NCBI GenBank assembly: GCA_035578175.1
Contig: JAQMRL010000007.1
Coordinates: forward strand, 49,982,727-50,046,726
DNA: 64,000 nucleotides
Direction: 5' to 3'
Origin: Catonia carolina
Lineage: Eukaryota > Arthropoda > Insecta > Hemiptera > Achilidae
A program made the translations under genes and the position numbers. The notes beneath the pieces were generated by a model that worked only from the letters and a program-made list of their open reading frames with translations, did not search any database and was not told where the DNA came from. Position 1 is the first letter of the stretch; each line of letters begins with the position of its first letter. Below, piece after piece: positions 11,578 to 23,293 of the stretch.

Positions 11578-11893
11578 TAAAGAAAATTATTGCACTTCAC
11601 ACCCAGCATTCTTTTATCCAAAGAAGTCACTAATACCTAACATTTTGATGGCTGTTATTTCACTCCAATGTGACTTCTATAGCACACTGGGTTAGAAAGA
11701 GTTAACAGAATAAATACTGAACAGTATAATTATAGTTGTTCCAAAATTATTAAACCCATAACAGCCAGGTGGAGTGTTAAATTATTTGCACTCGAACTAC
11801 TAATTCTAGGTCTACAAAAAATAGTTCTATTCCTTATCACACGGCCAGTCAATTATATGACTGAAGCATTTAAGAACAGAAGATGTAGAGTAG

Positions 11894-12688
11894 TTAACAC
11901 TTTCGAGACGACAACCGTACGTGATTCAGTCGTGATGATATACACCAAGTGACGGTAAACGTATGTCATACGGGCACGGCAATAAACATCCCAAGACGGT
12001 AAACGTATCTCATACGTTTGCTACTTTCACATTGTTATAAATGTGGCTACCCGTACGCTATTCGTTTCCCGTTTTCACTGTTATTTAGTTCACTTTGTTC
12101 TCCGTTTACCTACAGCGATAGTTGACCGAATCGATTAGTATTTTCGGATATATCGACGACACTATCGACCGCTACTTAATGCGCGAGATCGAACCGTAGC
12201 GTCTACTACAGAGTACCGACATAGCGGGTTACAAGGCCACGTTGTTTGCAGTGTACGTGTTTTACTGCTATTGTGCTATTAAACATTTCATGAAACGATG
12301 TCTAGAGATGCATGAGATTGTTTTGCAGAAGATTCTGGGTCGGAATTAGATGACACGGACATTGATGAATCATACGACCCTGCGGAGAATGAAAGCGATA
12401 TTGATATAAGTTTCATACAAAATTTTTCGGAAATGTGTAAATTAGAGTAATTATAAATAATATTATTTTATAAATAACTTAATAATTGACGTAAACTAAA
12501 TACACGGTTAAAAAGAGCAAATTTCAAACTTTATTTTCATATAATACCCTTGTTGATAAGAACTGAAGTGACTGCACACTGAATTTTTGAAAAAGTTGAA
12601 AAAACGTCAGTCTACAGTGAGATACGTATAATTTACTTTAGTCTGTATTGCATAGTCGTGAAAAAAATGGTAGACAGGAAAGTGTTAA
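11894..12688 (+). mobile_element. piggyBac-like non-autonomous element D1
   Basis: It is flanked by TTAA (11894-11897 and 12685-12688). The ends are inverted: TTAACACTTTCGAGAC on the left, and TTAACACTTTCCTGTC read from the right. TTAA target duplication and CACTTT-type ends fit the piggyBac superfamily. It carries an N-terminal transposase remnant (12298-12450) and lacks everything downstream of it. Confidence 0.8.
12298..12450 (+). pseudogene. N-terminal remnant of a piggyBac-type transposase
   Basis: Fifty codons start at ATG 12298 and are interrupted once, by TGA at codon 6. The readable part, FAEDSGSELDDTDIDESYDP followed by AENESDIDISF, is an acidic, Ser/Asp-rich stretch as found at the N-terminus of piggyBac transposases. 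The frame stops at 12448. No DDD catalytic domain or zinc-binding C-terminus is present. It lies inside the TTAA-bounded element D1, which supports the family call. Confidence 0.6.
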
Positions 12689-12939
12689 AGACACTAGTCA
12701 CAATTATCTGCTCTTAGAGTAATGACTTTTATCGTTATACAGCCAGACCCTGTGGTGAAGGAAGTGAAGGTGTCATTTTCAAAGTGGAAAGAAGACGCTT
12801 TTCGGTGGGCCTGGCATGCTGATAAGCATACTTTTCCACTCAGTGAGGAAGGCAATTGTAAACCATCTCACTCCTCGTTTTACTTAGTAAAGCCTCTAGA
12901 GGTTCAAACCATCCTTTCGGCTGATGACATAAACAATAT

Positions 12940-13358
12940 TATCAATAAAAAAAATATTTTTGTTATAACGCTTTGATAAGCTTTTTAGAGATTTTCAAGT
13001 ACTGGATATACGACAGTTTACGCACGAGACGTTCTTATTCGGGTTCTTAAAATCAAAAACACCTTTCTCTCTCAACATCTCATCACTAAAATATCCAAAA
13101 CAGGCACTTGGTTAAACTCCACAGAGCTTCCACCAAATTACACCAAAGGCAATTGAGTTACTTAGCTCCTAAACTTTCAAATCTTATGCCTATTGAGATC
13201 ACAAATCTGCCAAACATCGTAAAGTTTAAAAAAGTGGTCAGTCTGTGGTTGCTTAGCCAAAAAAGGCATGAAATCCATTGATTTTTGGTTCCTTTTAATT
13301 CTAAACTAGTTCACTTACTTTTCTTCTTTTTTTTCTAACATCTGAGAATATTTACAAT
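12940..13358. other. spacer between two family B copies
   Basis: No gene or repeat recognised. AT-rich with several T-runs. Confidence 0.4.
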
Positions 13359-13738
13359 CAGTTTAAAAATCAATCTGTTCGTTGCTGGGCTAAAATAAAT
13401 AGTTCTGTTTCTTATCACATGGTCAGCCAATTAAATGACTGAATCATTTAAGAACAGAAGGGGTAGAGGTGCAAAAAAAACACTATCAGAGTTATCTCCT
13501 CTGAAAGTAATGGATTTCATTATACAGCCAGACCCTGTGGTGAATGAAGTGAAGGTGTCATTTGCAGACTGGAAAATACGTTCTCTTCAGAGGGCCCGGC
13601 ATGCTGATAAGCATACTTTCCCACTTAGTGAGGAAGGCTTTGGTAAACCACCTCACTCCTCGTTTTACTTAGTAAAACCTCTACAGGTTCAAACCAGATT
13701 TTCGGCTGATGACCTAAACAACAACAACAGTTTAAAAA
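13359..13738 (+). mobile_element. Family B SINE-like element, copy 2, slightly 5'-truncated
   Basis: The body at 13370-13727 is flanked by an 11-bp target duplication CAGTTTAAAAA (13359-13369 and 13728-13738). It begins at the caatctgttcg position, about 35 bases into the unit, and ends taaacaacaacaa. A 105-codon open frame (13435-13752) runs through the copy, including FIIQPDPVVNEVKVSF and SSFYLVKPLQVQ. Similar frames in other copies suggest it is a family feature, not a host gene. Confidence 0.92.
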
Positions 13739-14135
13739 AACAAAAACTATAAGTAAATAACATGAACGGGTTCACATGACGAAGACAATACCCAATGGTA
13801 TTGCTTCGGGTAAACCTTTTCTTATAAGCCATAAAACAGATTTCTGCCCTAACGGGAAGCACTCATTAAATTTATGCTAGGACATGGTCCTGCCATAAAT
13901 GGGCAGGTTGGTTTCCCCCGCACCTTAATTATTAGTTTGTGTAAATAGTAGTTCTATTATTAACAACAGTCATTTATGTAATCTGTTTATTTCGTTTCGT
14001 GTAACTTTTAGTGGAAGGTAAATGTATTTATTATTATATTTAAACTTTTTTCTGATATTGTCCAACTCGTACCTATGCAGTCACCCCCTGGCGATTACGT
14101 CGTATGAGTGACAAACGAAGAAAATTTCAATTTTT
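13739..14135. other. spacer, no gene recognised
   Basis: AT-rich, with no repeat partner found in the window. Confidence 0.4.
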
Positions 14136-15652
14136 ACTTTCTCTCGTCCTACATTAACCCTTTATAGGGCAGTACTGCGGGGAAAAATATACTTGTTGTA
14201 AATTGTTAAATTTTGTTTCATAGAGACTTGAATAATGTATTTATAGTGCCAGAACAGTAAGATATTTCTTTTTTTATGTTAAGTCCTGGTAAGCATGCTT
14301 ATCAAAGAACATTTATTGAAATGGGAATCACATAATGTTTAGTGATAAGAATGCTTATTAAAACAACTTGTAATCCTATATAACAGAAAAATGTGTAGAA
14401 TAACATATCTCAACTTTATACTAGCATGAATGCTTGCTTTCCCATAAAAAACTCAAATTTTCTAAGTACTGTACAAAAGAAACAACAAAACAACATGGTT
14501 GCAAACGCTGGTATGAATCTTTACCACATTCGTGTAACTCATGAAGCAAATTGGAACTGCGCACTAATTTCAAAATGTGGATAGCCCACTTACCAGGGAA
14601 CATCTACAAAACCATAAAATTCCAATAGGGCTCAACTGCATTTCATATTCTTAAATAAACTTGACCTTATTGCCAGTGGTAAGTATACTTACCAAAGACC
14701 TATAAAGGGTTAAATGGGTAAGGAAATTAATGATTCCATGTCGATTTATCAAAATCGAGTTTTCACTGAAAATACACATTTACAAGTTCCTAAACCACAA
14801 AAAACTACCGATTGTGTGTACAGATTAGTCCGTGTGCGTAGATGTGAATGTGTTTGTGTGCGCGTGTGTGAAAAAAATACCTCAAAGACGGAGGAACGTA
14901 CAAAGTTGAATCGTTAACCTAAAGTTAGTTACCTTGAGAAGACCCAACATGTAAATTTTCATCAAAATCGGTTAACCGGAAATAGTAATTTATTTGTTTA
15001 ATTATTCACTTTTTTAGAGTCTTCTCAAACATGGCTCATACGATTTTTTTAAAAATCACCTCATTTACTACATGTTTTATGCTTCACAAGACATGGTAAG
15101 CGGCATGACTGCTGAAATTCTTGGGGAGGGGTAGTGCTCTCGTGGTAATTCTTTTTAAAGACTACCGTCCAAATATGCATTTTACAGAAAAAGTAGACTA
15201 TATAAAATAAAGTTATAGAAAATTAAAAACCTTTAACATTTAATTTAAGCGGGTTTTCTACAGTTCTTACTTTAGCGTCCATCAGTGATTTTACGTATTT
15301 TGATCATAATAAATCAAAATCAAAGAATGATTATGTTTTTTTTCTACGAAAATGTTTAAGTAAAATGTTTTCTGAGATTGCGCGGCCTTAATATGCGTTT
15401 TAGGGCAAAGGCGTGAATTACTGATATTATCGAAAATTTAAAGAACTACAACTTTTAATTATTGCGTTTTTCCAAAAAGCTTAAATTAGTGTCAAAAAGT
15501 GATTTTTATTAAGTGCCATACACTTATGATTAAAATAAGGTCAAGTTTTTCATTTTACATTATTTAGTCATGATTTAATATAGGGCCTAGGTTATATTTT
15601 TCATTATTTACACTGGGAAGAGATAGTCATCGTATGAGTGTTTCGCATCAAA
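14136..15652 (+). mobile_element. Family A copy 4, divergent subfamily, interrupted by D2
   Basis: The left end (ctttctctcgtcctac) lies at 14136-14153 and the rest resumes at 14714 after a TTAA-flanked insertion. GT-rich sequence lies at about 14828-14870. The right end (gggaagagatag, then cgtatgagtgtttcgcatcaaa) is diverged. Its right half matches the minus-strand copy at about 58137-58720 better than it matches the young copies. This marks an older subfamily. Confidence 0.75.
14154..14713 (-). mobile_element. piggyBac-like MITE D2, copy 1
   Basis: TTAA at both edges (14154-14157, 14710-14713) with perfect inverted ends CCCTTTATAGG / CCTATAAAGGG. The 552-bp interior matches the element at 49514-50070 in opposite orientation. 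It interrupts A copy 4 exactly at a TTAA made from that element's cctacattaa-like segment. No transposase frame is present. Confidence 0.85.
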
Positions 15653-15790
15653 TTTTGTTTGCAAATTTGATATTCAATTATTATTTCATAATATTCGGCA
15701 GGAGAACGTTGAGACAAAGCGTTCTCATATGGACAAATTGGTTCATTTGTTTTATTAGTACCCGAATTTAAGACGAGCCCTAAAATTTTA
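15653..15790 (-). mobile_element. SINE-like segment joined to A copy 4
   Basis: This 135-base segment matches 57995-58136 in inverse orientation, including gagaacg-ttgagacaaagcgttctc and acccgaatttaagacgagccc. In both places it abuts the family A right end at the same position. At 57.9 kb it is continuous with a tRNA-like head. Confidence 0.65.
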
Positions 15791-15890
15791 ACTTGCAAGT
15801 TTTGAAAAAAATTCTCGTTCATAACGAGTAAATAATTACACTATAAATAACAAAATAAAAATATAGAGCCATTTATTGATATTGCCAGGG

Positions 15891-16305
15891 AAACAACTTG
15901 TTGTTGTTGTTTAGGTCATCAGTTGAAAAGCTGGTTTGAACCTGTAGAGGTTTTACTAAGTAAAACGAGGAGTGAGGTGGTTTACCATGCCTTCCTCACT
16001 GAATTGAAAAAAATGCTTATCAGCATGCCGGGCCCTCTGAAAAGCACATATTTTCCACTCTGCAAATGATACCTTCACTTCATTCACCACAGCGTCTGGC
16101 TGTATAATGAAATTCATTACTATCAGAGGAGATAAATCTGATTAGTGTCTTTTACACCTCTACCTCTTCTGTCCTTAAATGATTCAGTTATTTAATTGGC
16201 AGACCATGTGGTAAGAAACAGAACTATTTATTTTAGCCCTGCAACGAACATATTGAGAGTAAATAATTTGACTCTCCGCCTGTCTGTTATGGGCAGAAAC
16301 AACTT
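15891..16305 (-). mobile_element. Family B SINE-like element, copy 3
   Basis: The body at 15900-16296 (397 bp) is flanked by a perfect 9-bp target duplication AAACAACTT (15891-15899 and 16297-16305). The 3' tail on the minus strand is (AAC)n; the 5' start is ctgcccataacag. Confidence 0.95.
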
Positions 16306-16374
16306 ATACCATCTAAAATGATCTCAACAATTGTCTGTAAACGAGGGAATATTATTCCCTTATTTATTAAAAAA

Positions 16375-17206
16375 TCTGGTGTGAAACACTCACACAACTT
16401 TCTCTTGCCAATGCAAATAATTAACAATAAACCTAACAATAGTAATAAAACATTATAAATAAACAAAAAACTAACCTCAATAAGCATAACCTAATTTTAA
16501 TCATATATGAAAGACGCAAAATGAAAATTAACCTCAGTTAGGCTTAAAAATACGGAAAATCACTCTTTCACACTAAACTACTCTCTGTAGAGAAAAATGC
16601 TCTAAATAAAAACTGTAGATCTTTTAATTTTCTATAAATTTGATTATAAACGCTTTTGTCATAAAATGAATACTAAGGCCGAAATCTTAAAAAAATCGAT
16701 TTTTCACACGTTTTCGTGAGAAAAAAACAGAAAATCCCTAATTACCGCTAAACTAAGCGTTATACAAAAAAATATTTGAAATAAAAGTTGTAAAATTTTA
16801 AATTCTCTACAACTTTTATTATATACATTTTGCGCTAAAATGCATATTAAAGCCGTAATCTTAAAAAAAACAAATTTTTTACGTGAAAACAGCCTGACCC
16901 AGAATTTCAGCAAACATGGCGCCTACTCTATCTTGTAGAGCATAAAAAGTTAAGTAAATAAGGCGATTTTAAAAAACTCGTAGGACCAGTCTTTGAGAAA
17001 ATCGCAAAAAAGTGAAAAATTACACGAATAAATTGCTACTTCCGGTTGACCGATTTTGATGAAAATGTTCGTGTTGGGTCCGGTAGTGGTATGTAACTTA
17101 AGTTTCAAGTTTCAAGTTGGTACGATGTTCCGTTCTTGAGATATTTTGTACACACACACACACACATACACACACACACACACACACTCTGTCCCTCCCT
17201 CCCTCA

Positions 17207-17239
<33 letters not shown>

Positions 17240-17426
17240 TCACTCACACGTACGCGTACGCGCACGCGCGCGCGCACACACACACACACACGGACCAATC
17301 GCTAAAAACATGTTTTTTGGGTTCAGGGGGTCTGAAAACGTATAGATCCGGTGAAAACTCGATTTCGAAAAATCGACATGAAAACAATACTTTCCTTCCT
17401 ATATATTCATATAGGCAAGAGAAAGT
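16375..17426 (-). mobile_element. Family A element copy 5
   Basis: Full length. The hairpin end TCTGGTGTGAAACACTCACAC lies at the low-coordinate side and ends with ggcaagagaaagt at 17414-17426. Its microsatellite (about 17151-17293) is unusually mixed: CA repeats, a CT/CCCT block and an alternating CG-rich stretch (acgcgtacgcgcacgcgcgcg) capable of Z-DNA-like structure. Confidence 0.9.
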
Positions 17427-17478
17427 AAAAAGTAAAGGCATATTTAAAACTCCCTTTCATGTGAGAACGCGTCTCATG

Positions 17479-17797
17479 GTTGCTGACAATTTTTAAAAAG
17501 GCTTACCTTTGACTTACGACAAAAAAAAACATTAGTGATTTCTGTGCCTACTCTTCAAAAGAATTCGAATGACGCTACTTTTGTTTCCAAATTCCAACTT
17601 TAATTTCTAAACTTCCGATTTTAAGCCACTTCCGGTCGAAACCGGAACTTCAAATCAAATTAAGGACCATTACCTTTTTGTGTAGATTACGAATCCGAAA
17701 ACCGTTATTGCTATCTCTTGTAGTTTTTGACATAAGGGTGTAACGGATGGACGGACAAAACAAAATGATAAATAATAATTTAAAAAATTGTCACCAA
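17479..17797 (+). mobile_element. Family E MITE, copy 1
   Basis: The inverted ends tGACAATTTTTAAAA (17484 onward) and TTTAAAAAATTGTCACC (right, to 17795) bound about 310 bp with acttccggtcgaaaccgga and a ggacggac motif. The palindromic-looking acgcgtctcatg lies just outside the left end and is shared by all copies. No coding capacity. Copies 2 and 3 are at 21121-22740 and 43015-43354. Confidence 0.75.
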
Positions 17798-17895
17798 AAA
17801 CGTAAACACAGTAGAGTTATCTTAATTTTAGGGCTAAATAGTTGGAGTAAACCCTCTTCAACCGCGAGTTTATAAACGAAAATTTGAGTATAAAC

Positions 17896-18308
17896 GAAGA
17901 AAGTTTGTTGTTGTTGTCAACAGCCGAAAGGCTGGTTTGAACGTCTAGAGGTTTTACTACGTAAAAACGAGGAGTGAGGTGGTTTACCAATGCCTTACTC
18001 ACTGAGTTGAAAGAGTATGCTTATCAGCATGCCAGGCCCTCCGAAAAGCACTCACTTTCCACCCTGCAAATGACACCTTAACTTCATTCACCACAGGGTC
18101 TGGTTGCATAGTGAAATTCATTACTCTCAGAGGAGATAACTCTGACTAGTGTCTTTTACACCTCTATCTCTTCTGTTCTTAAATAGTTCAGTCATATAAG
18201 TGACTATGTGATAAGAAACAGAACTATTTTTTTTTAGCCCTGGACCAAACAGATAGTGTGCAATTAAAATAACACTCCACCTGCCCGTTTTGGGCATGAA
18301 GAAAGTTT
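17896..18308 (-). mobile_element. Family B SINE-like element, copy 4
   Basis: The body at 17907-18297 (391 bp) is flanked by a perfect 11-bp target duplication GAAGAAAGTTT (17896-17906 and 18298-18308). The tail on the minus strand is (AAC)n. Confidence 0.95.
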
Positions 18309-19010
18309 AGTGTACACGTTTACCATACGCGACGACCCACGGCTGAGTACATGCGGGTATAAGCAAAGTGATTCTTTACTCAGTGGGTACGTAGATCTAT
18401 ATAAAATAAGTAGGCCTACAGCATGTGATGTTTTAATTTAATTACTATATAAAGTTGATTTTTATGACATTTAATTACTATGATAACTTTATTAAATTAC
18501 GTAATAAATATAATGTCCTTACAATATTTTATTTTATTTGTACCTGTTTTATTAAATTTTTATATATACTCTCTAATAAAACAAAATTAAAATTTTCTTT
18601 TTACTACAAAATTGAATAATTTCTAATCGGCTAATTGATTTCTTAAACGTAATTCATACATATTTTTAATAAGTATTGTATTTTAATTAGTAGTGACATT
18701 TTTCATAAAAAAGTAATAAATAGATATTTTTACTGTTTAAACTACAATAATTTGTAAAATATTGTAACTTTTATTCCGGGTTCTTTTCAGGATCTGGTTA
18801 CTTCTACATGATTTATAGCTATTATTAAAATATTACCATCAACTTTTTTATTTAACAAAAGACTAAATTAATTAGTATTGTAGGATATTTTATTTGTATT
18901 ATTGTAGAATATTTTAAGAACTACGGTCTTAAAGTTAACGAGAAAGAAAATATGGCCATTTACTACATAATGAAAACATAAATAATAGCTAATATTAAAT
19001 AAATATTTAA
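18309..19010. other. AT-rich stretch, no gene recognised
   Basis: Very AT-rich after about 18420. No repeat partner or frame of interest. Confidence 0.5.
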
Positions 19011-19013
19011 AAA

Positions 19014-19952
19014 TCTGGTGTGAAACACTCACGCGACTTTCTCTTACCAATGCAAATAATTAACAATAAAACGTAACATTCGTCATAAAAACAATAGAAA
19101 TAAACAGAAACCTAACCTCGAAAACATAACCTTATTTTAATCATGACTGAAAGACGCAAAATGAAAATCGATTTCAGTTTGGCTTAAAAATACGGAAAAT
19201 CGCTCTTTCACGCTAAACTAGGCACTGCACAAAAAATGCTTTAAATAAAAGTTGTAGATCTTTTAATGTCCTATAAATTGTATTATATACACTTTTGTCG
19301 TAAAATGCATACTAAGGCCGAAATCTTAAAAAAATCGATTTTGCACACGTTTTCGTGAAAAAAAAACAGAAAATTGCTAATTACCGCTAAACTATGAGTT
19401 ATACAAAAAAATGTTTGAAATAAAAGTTGTAGGATGTTAAATTCTCTACAACTTTTATTATATAAATTTTTGCGCAAAAATTGATATTAAAGCCGTAATC
19501 TTAAAAAAACTATGTTTTTACGTGAAAACAGCCTCACCGAGAATTTCAGCAAATATGGCGCCTACCCTATCTTGTAGAGCATAAAAAATTTTGTAAATTA
19601 AGCGATTTTTAAAAAAATCGTAGGACCAGTTTTTGAGAAAATCGCAAAAAAGTGAAAAATTACACGAATAAACTACTACTTCCAGTTGACCGATTTTGAT
19701 GAAAATGTTCGTGTCGGGTCCGGTAGTGGTATGTAACTTAAGTTTCAAGTTCGTATGTTCCGTTCTTGAGATATTCTTTTCACACAGACAGACACACACG
19801 CGCGCGCGCGCGCACACAGACCAATCGCTAAAAACATGTTTTTTTGGGTTCAGGGGTCTGAAAACGTTTAGATCGGGTGAAAACTTGATTTCAAAAAATC
19901 GACATGAAAACAATACTTTCCTTCCAATATATTTATATAGGTAAGCGAAAGT
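19014..19952 (-). mobile_element. Family A element copy 6
   Basis: Full length with minor changes in both terminal motifs (gcgactttctcttacc and ggtaagcgaaagt). The microsatellite is short and CA/CG-mixed (about 19783-19818). Confidence 0.9.
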
Positions 19953-20467
19953 AAAAAAATGAAATTAATAGTTTACTACTTACAGTTATCTACAATAATA
20001 ATCGTACACTATTTACCTCCCACGCAGAATCACAGCTGACTTACAAAACGTTACATCCTTTAAGAAGGACAAAGAACATAATGGGTATTAATACATTACA
20101 CAATAGTACCTTGTATTTTCTATACTCTAGTCCAGAAACAAAAAAAATAACACCAAACACTGTCACACAAAACTCAATAACACAATAGATGATTAAAACG
20201 ATTGCCGAGTCGGCGATATGTTACAATATGTTTGTACTCATCATTCGAAAACTTTCCGTAAACACGATGGTTTGCCTATAGTACACCTTTCCGGGAACCG
20301 AATTACAGCAATTGGAGAGGGTTTATTGTAAAAATTTGATATCGGTTACGGTTTTAATTCTCTAGTTTTTCGGAAGGTTTTCTTATTTTCTCATAGTTGT
20401 AATACTCGGAAAATACAGTGTAGAGGTAAAAACCCCGTCGACAATCGTACAGTAGTTTTAGAATATT
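19953..20467. other. spacer, no gene recognised
   Basis: No frame or repeat was assigned. The segment with tttccgggaaccgaattacag near 20290 resembles part of 56900-56940, hinting at one more old repeat. Confidence 0.4.
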
Positions 20468-21112
20468 TCTATACATATGAAATTCGATGTATGTGTGTGT
20501 GTATGTTCCCCTTTATCTCCTAAATTACTCAACCAATTTTCATGGAGTTTTTATATGTTGTAACTATGATCTTGGTACAGGTTTTAGGCTATTGAAACCC
20601 TTAAAAAGTTAGCCCTAAAGAGTTGAAAATAATGTTTATATCCTACATTAAGGATTTTATGAGGTTAGATAATCTGCTGCTTTTAAAACAGCTGATGTGA
20701 TTCAAATAAAGATTTGTCATGAATAAAGTCAAGTGATTTAGAAAATAGCGACGTGGTGCTAAGGATCAGCTGGTGACAACATCACATGATAATTTTATTG
20801 TATTTTATTATGAAGACACGATTTTGTATTGAGTATTTTATAAAACTAAAGTTCCGTGTTTCTTTAATTTGTTTTAATTTTCGTTTAATTGGTAAGTGAT
20901 CAATTGCTTTGATATTTTATTTTATTCAACGTAGATTTAGGTTTTTGGTTTTGACAATTTTTTTGTGGTTGTTTTCTTTCCATTTTCAATAATGCTATCA
21001 AAGAAAACATCACTAAGAACATATTCAAAAGCAAACACACTTAAAAAATCAAGAACTGCTGAAAAGTGATTACACCATTTTTCGCGTGCAAAGCCGCAAA
21101 GGAGCATGCTAG
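20468..21112 (+). mobile_element. Helitron (subfamily F1), uninterrupted copy
   Basis: It starts TCTATACATATG and ends GCATGCTAG followed by T. The body matches the Helitron at 6360-8072 but lacks the family A insert, so it serves as an empty-site reference. It holds a decayed frame MLSKKTSLRTYSKANTLKKS near 20993-21060, similar to the one in the other copy. The 5' neighbour is T, not the expected A. Confidence 0.8.
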
Positions 21113-21427
21113 TATATAAATAAAGCTGGAAATTTTATTGGTGAAAATTTTTTAAATTGTCATCATCATTTTCCTAAGTCTGTCCGTCACACCCAGATGT
21201 CAGAAACTGCAAAATATAGCGACAAACGGTTTCCGGATTTGTAATCTACACAAAAAGTTAATGGCGCTCAATTGGGTTTGTAGTTCCGGTTTTGACCGGA
21301 AGTGGCCCAAAACCGGAAGTCAAAAAAATTAAATTTGTAAACAAAAATAGTGTCATTCGATTCCTCTTAAAGAGTAGATACAGAAATCACTAATGGTTTT
21401 TGTCATAAGTAAAAGGTAAGCCTTTTT

Positions 21428-22685
<1,258 letters not shown>

Positions 22686-22740
22686 TTTTTAAAAATTGTC
22701 ACCAGCCATGAGACGCGTCGTCTCATGAGAGGGATTTTTT

Positions 22741-23293
22741 CACATGTGTAAATATTATTATTTTTATTTCGGATACATTTGTTAAATCGGGATTGTATGA
22801 TTGCCACGTTAATAATCGATAGTAAGATTAAATTTCATTTATGCATGATAAGAATTGAGGATCGAGGGGAACTAAGAAGAGGTGTGGATATGGGTGTCCA
22901 CGGCGCAACTGAAGTGAGTCAATTTAGCGCTGTGCTGTAATTTAAAAGTCATTCTTTCCCTCGGATCAAGTCGGTTTTCGTTTAGCTAAATGATGTATGA
23001 ATTTTGATAAGGCGTTTTCATTGCTTTTTAACTGCTAAACTATGCAACAAGGGAAAACGTCTTCAAAACCCCAACTTAAATAATGTTTATACGCAAATTA
23101 CAATCGCGTATACGCCCTTCTGTAATATCTCCAGTAACATTGTAATGTTGTTTTATCTACATTACACGTGTTTACGGCAAAAAAATAAAATTTTTAAATA
23201 TTTACTACCGTCAGTATTCAGTAAAAAAATGAACGCTTCTTCTAAAACTTACTAATGACATTGTCTATCCACTGGAAATCTGTATGAATCTGT
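22741..23293. other. spacer, no gene recognised
   Basis: Nothing supported. The open frame at 23004-23255 has no recognisable feature. Confidence 0.4.

Larger units (their letters stand above)
11753..12936 (+). mobile_element. Family B SINE-like element, copy 1, split by piggyBac-like insertion
   Basis: The left part (11753-11893) starts acccataacagccaggtgg. The right part (12689-12936) resumes with agacactagtcacaatt and ends at the ctgatgac-taaacaa tail. The two halves join into one family B unit once the TTAA-flanked insert is removed. The right half keeps a frame from 12722 that is also open in copies 2 and 8. Confidence 0.85.

Noticed and set aside
13435..13752. A 105-codon host gene
   Set aside because: The frame lies inside a family B repeat with target duplications, and its end encodes the (AAC)n tail as Asn residues.
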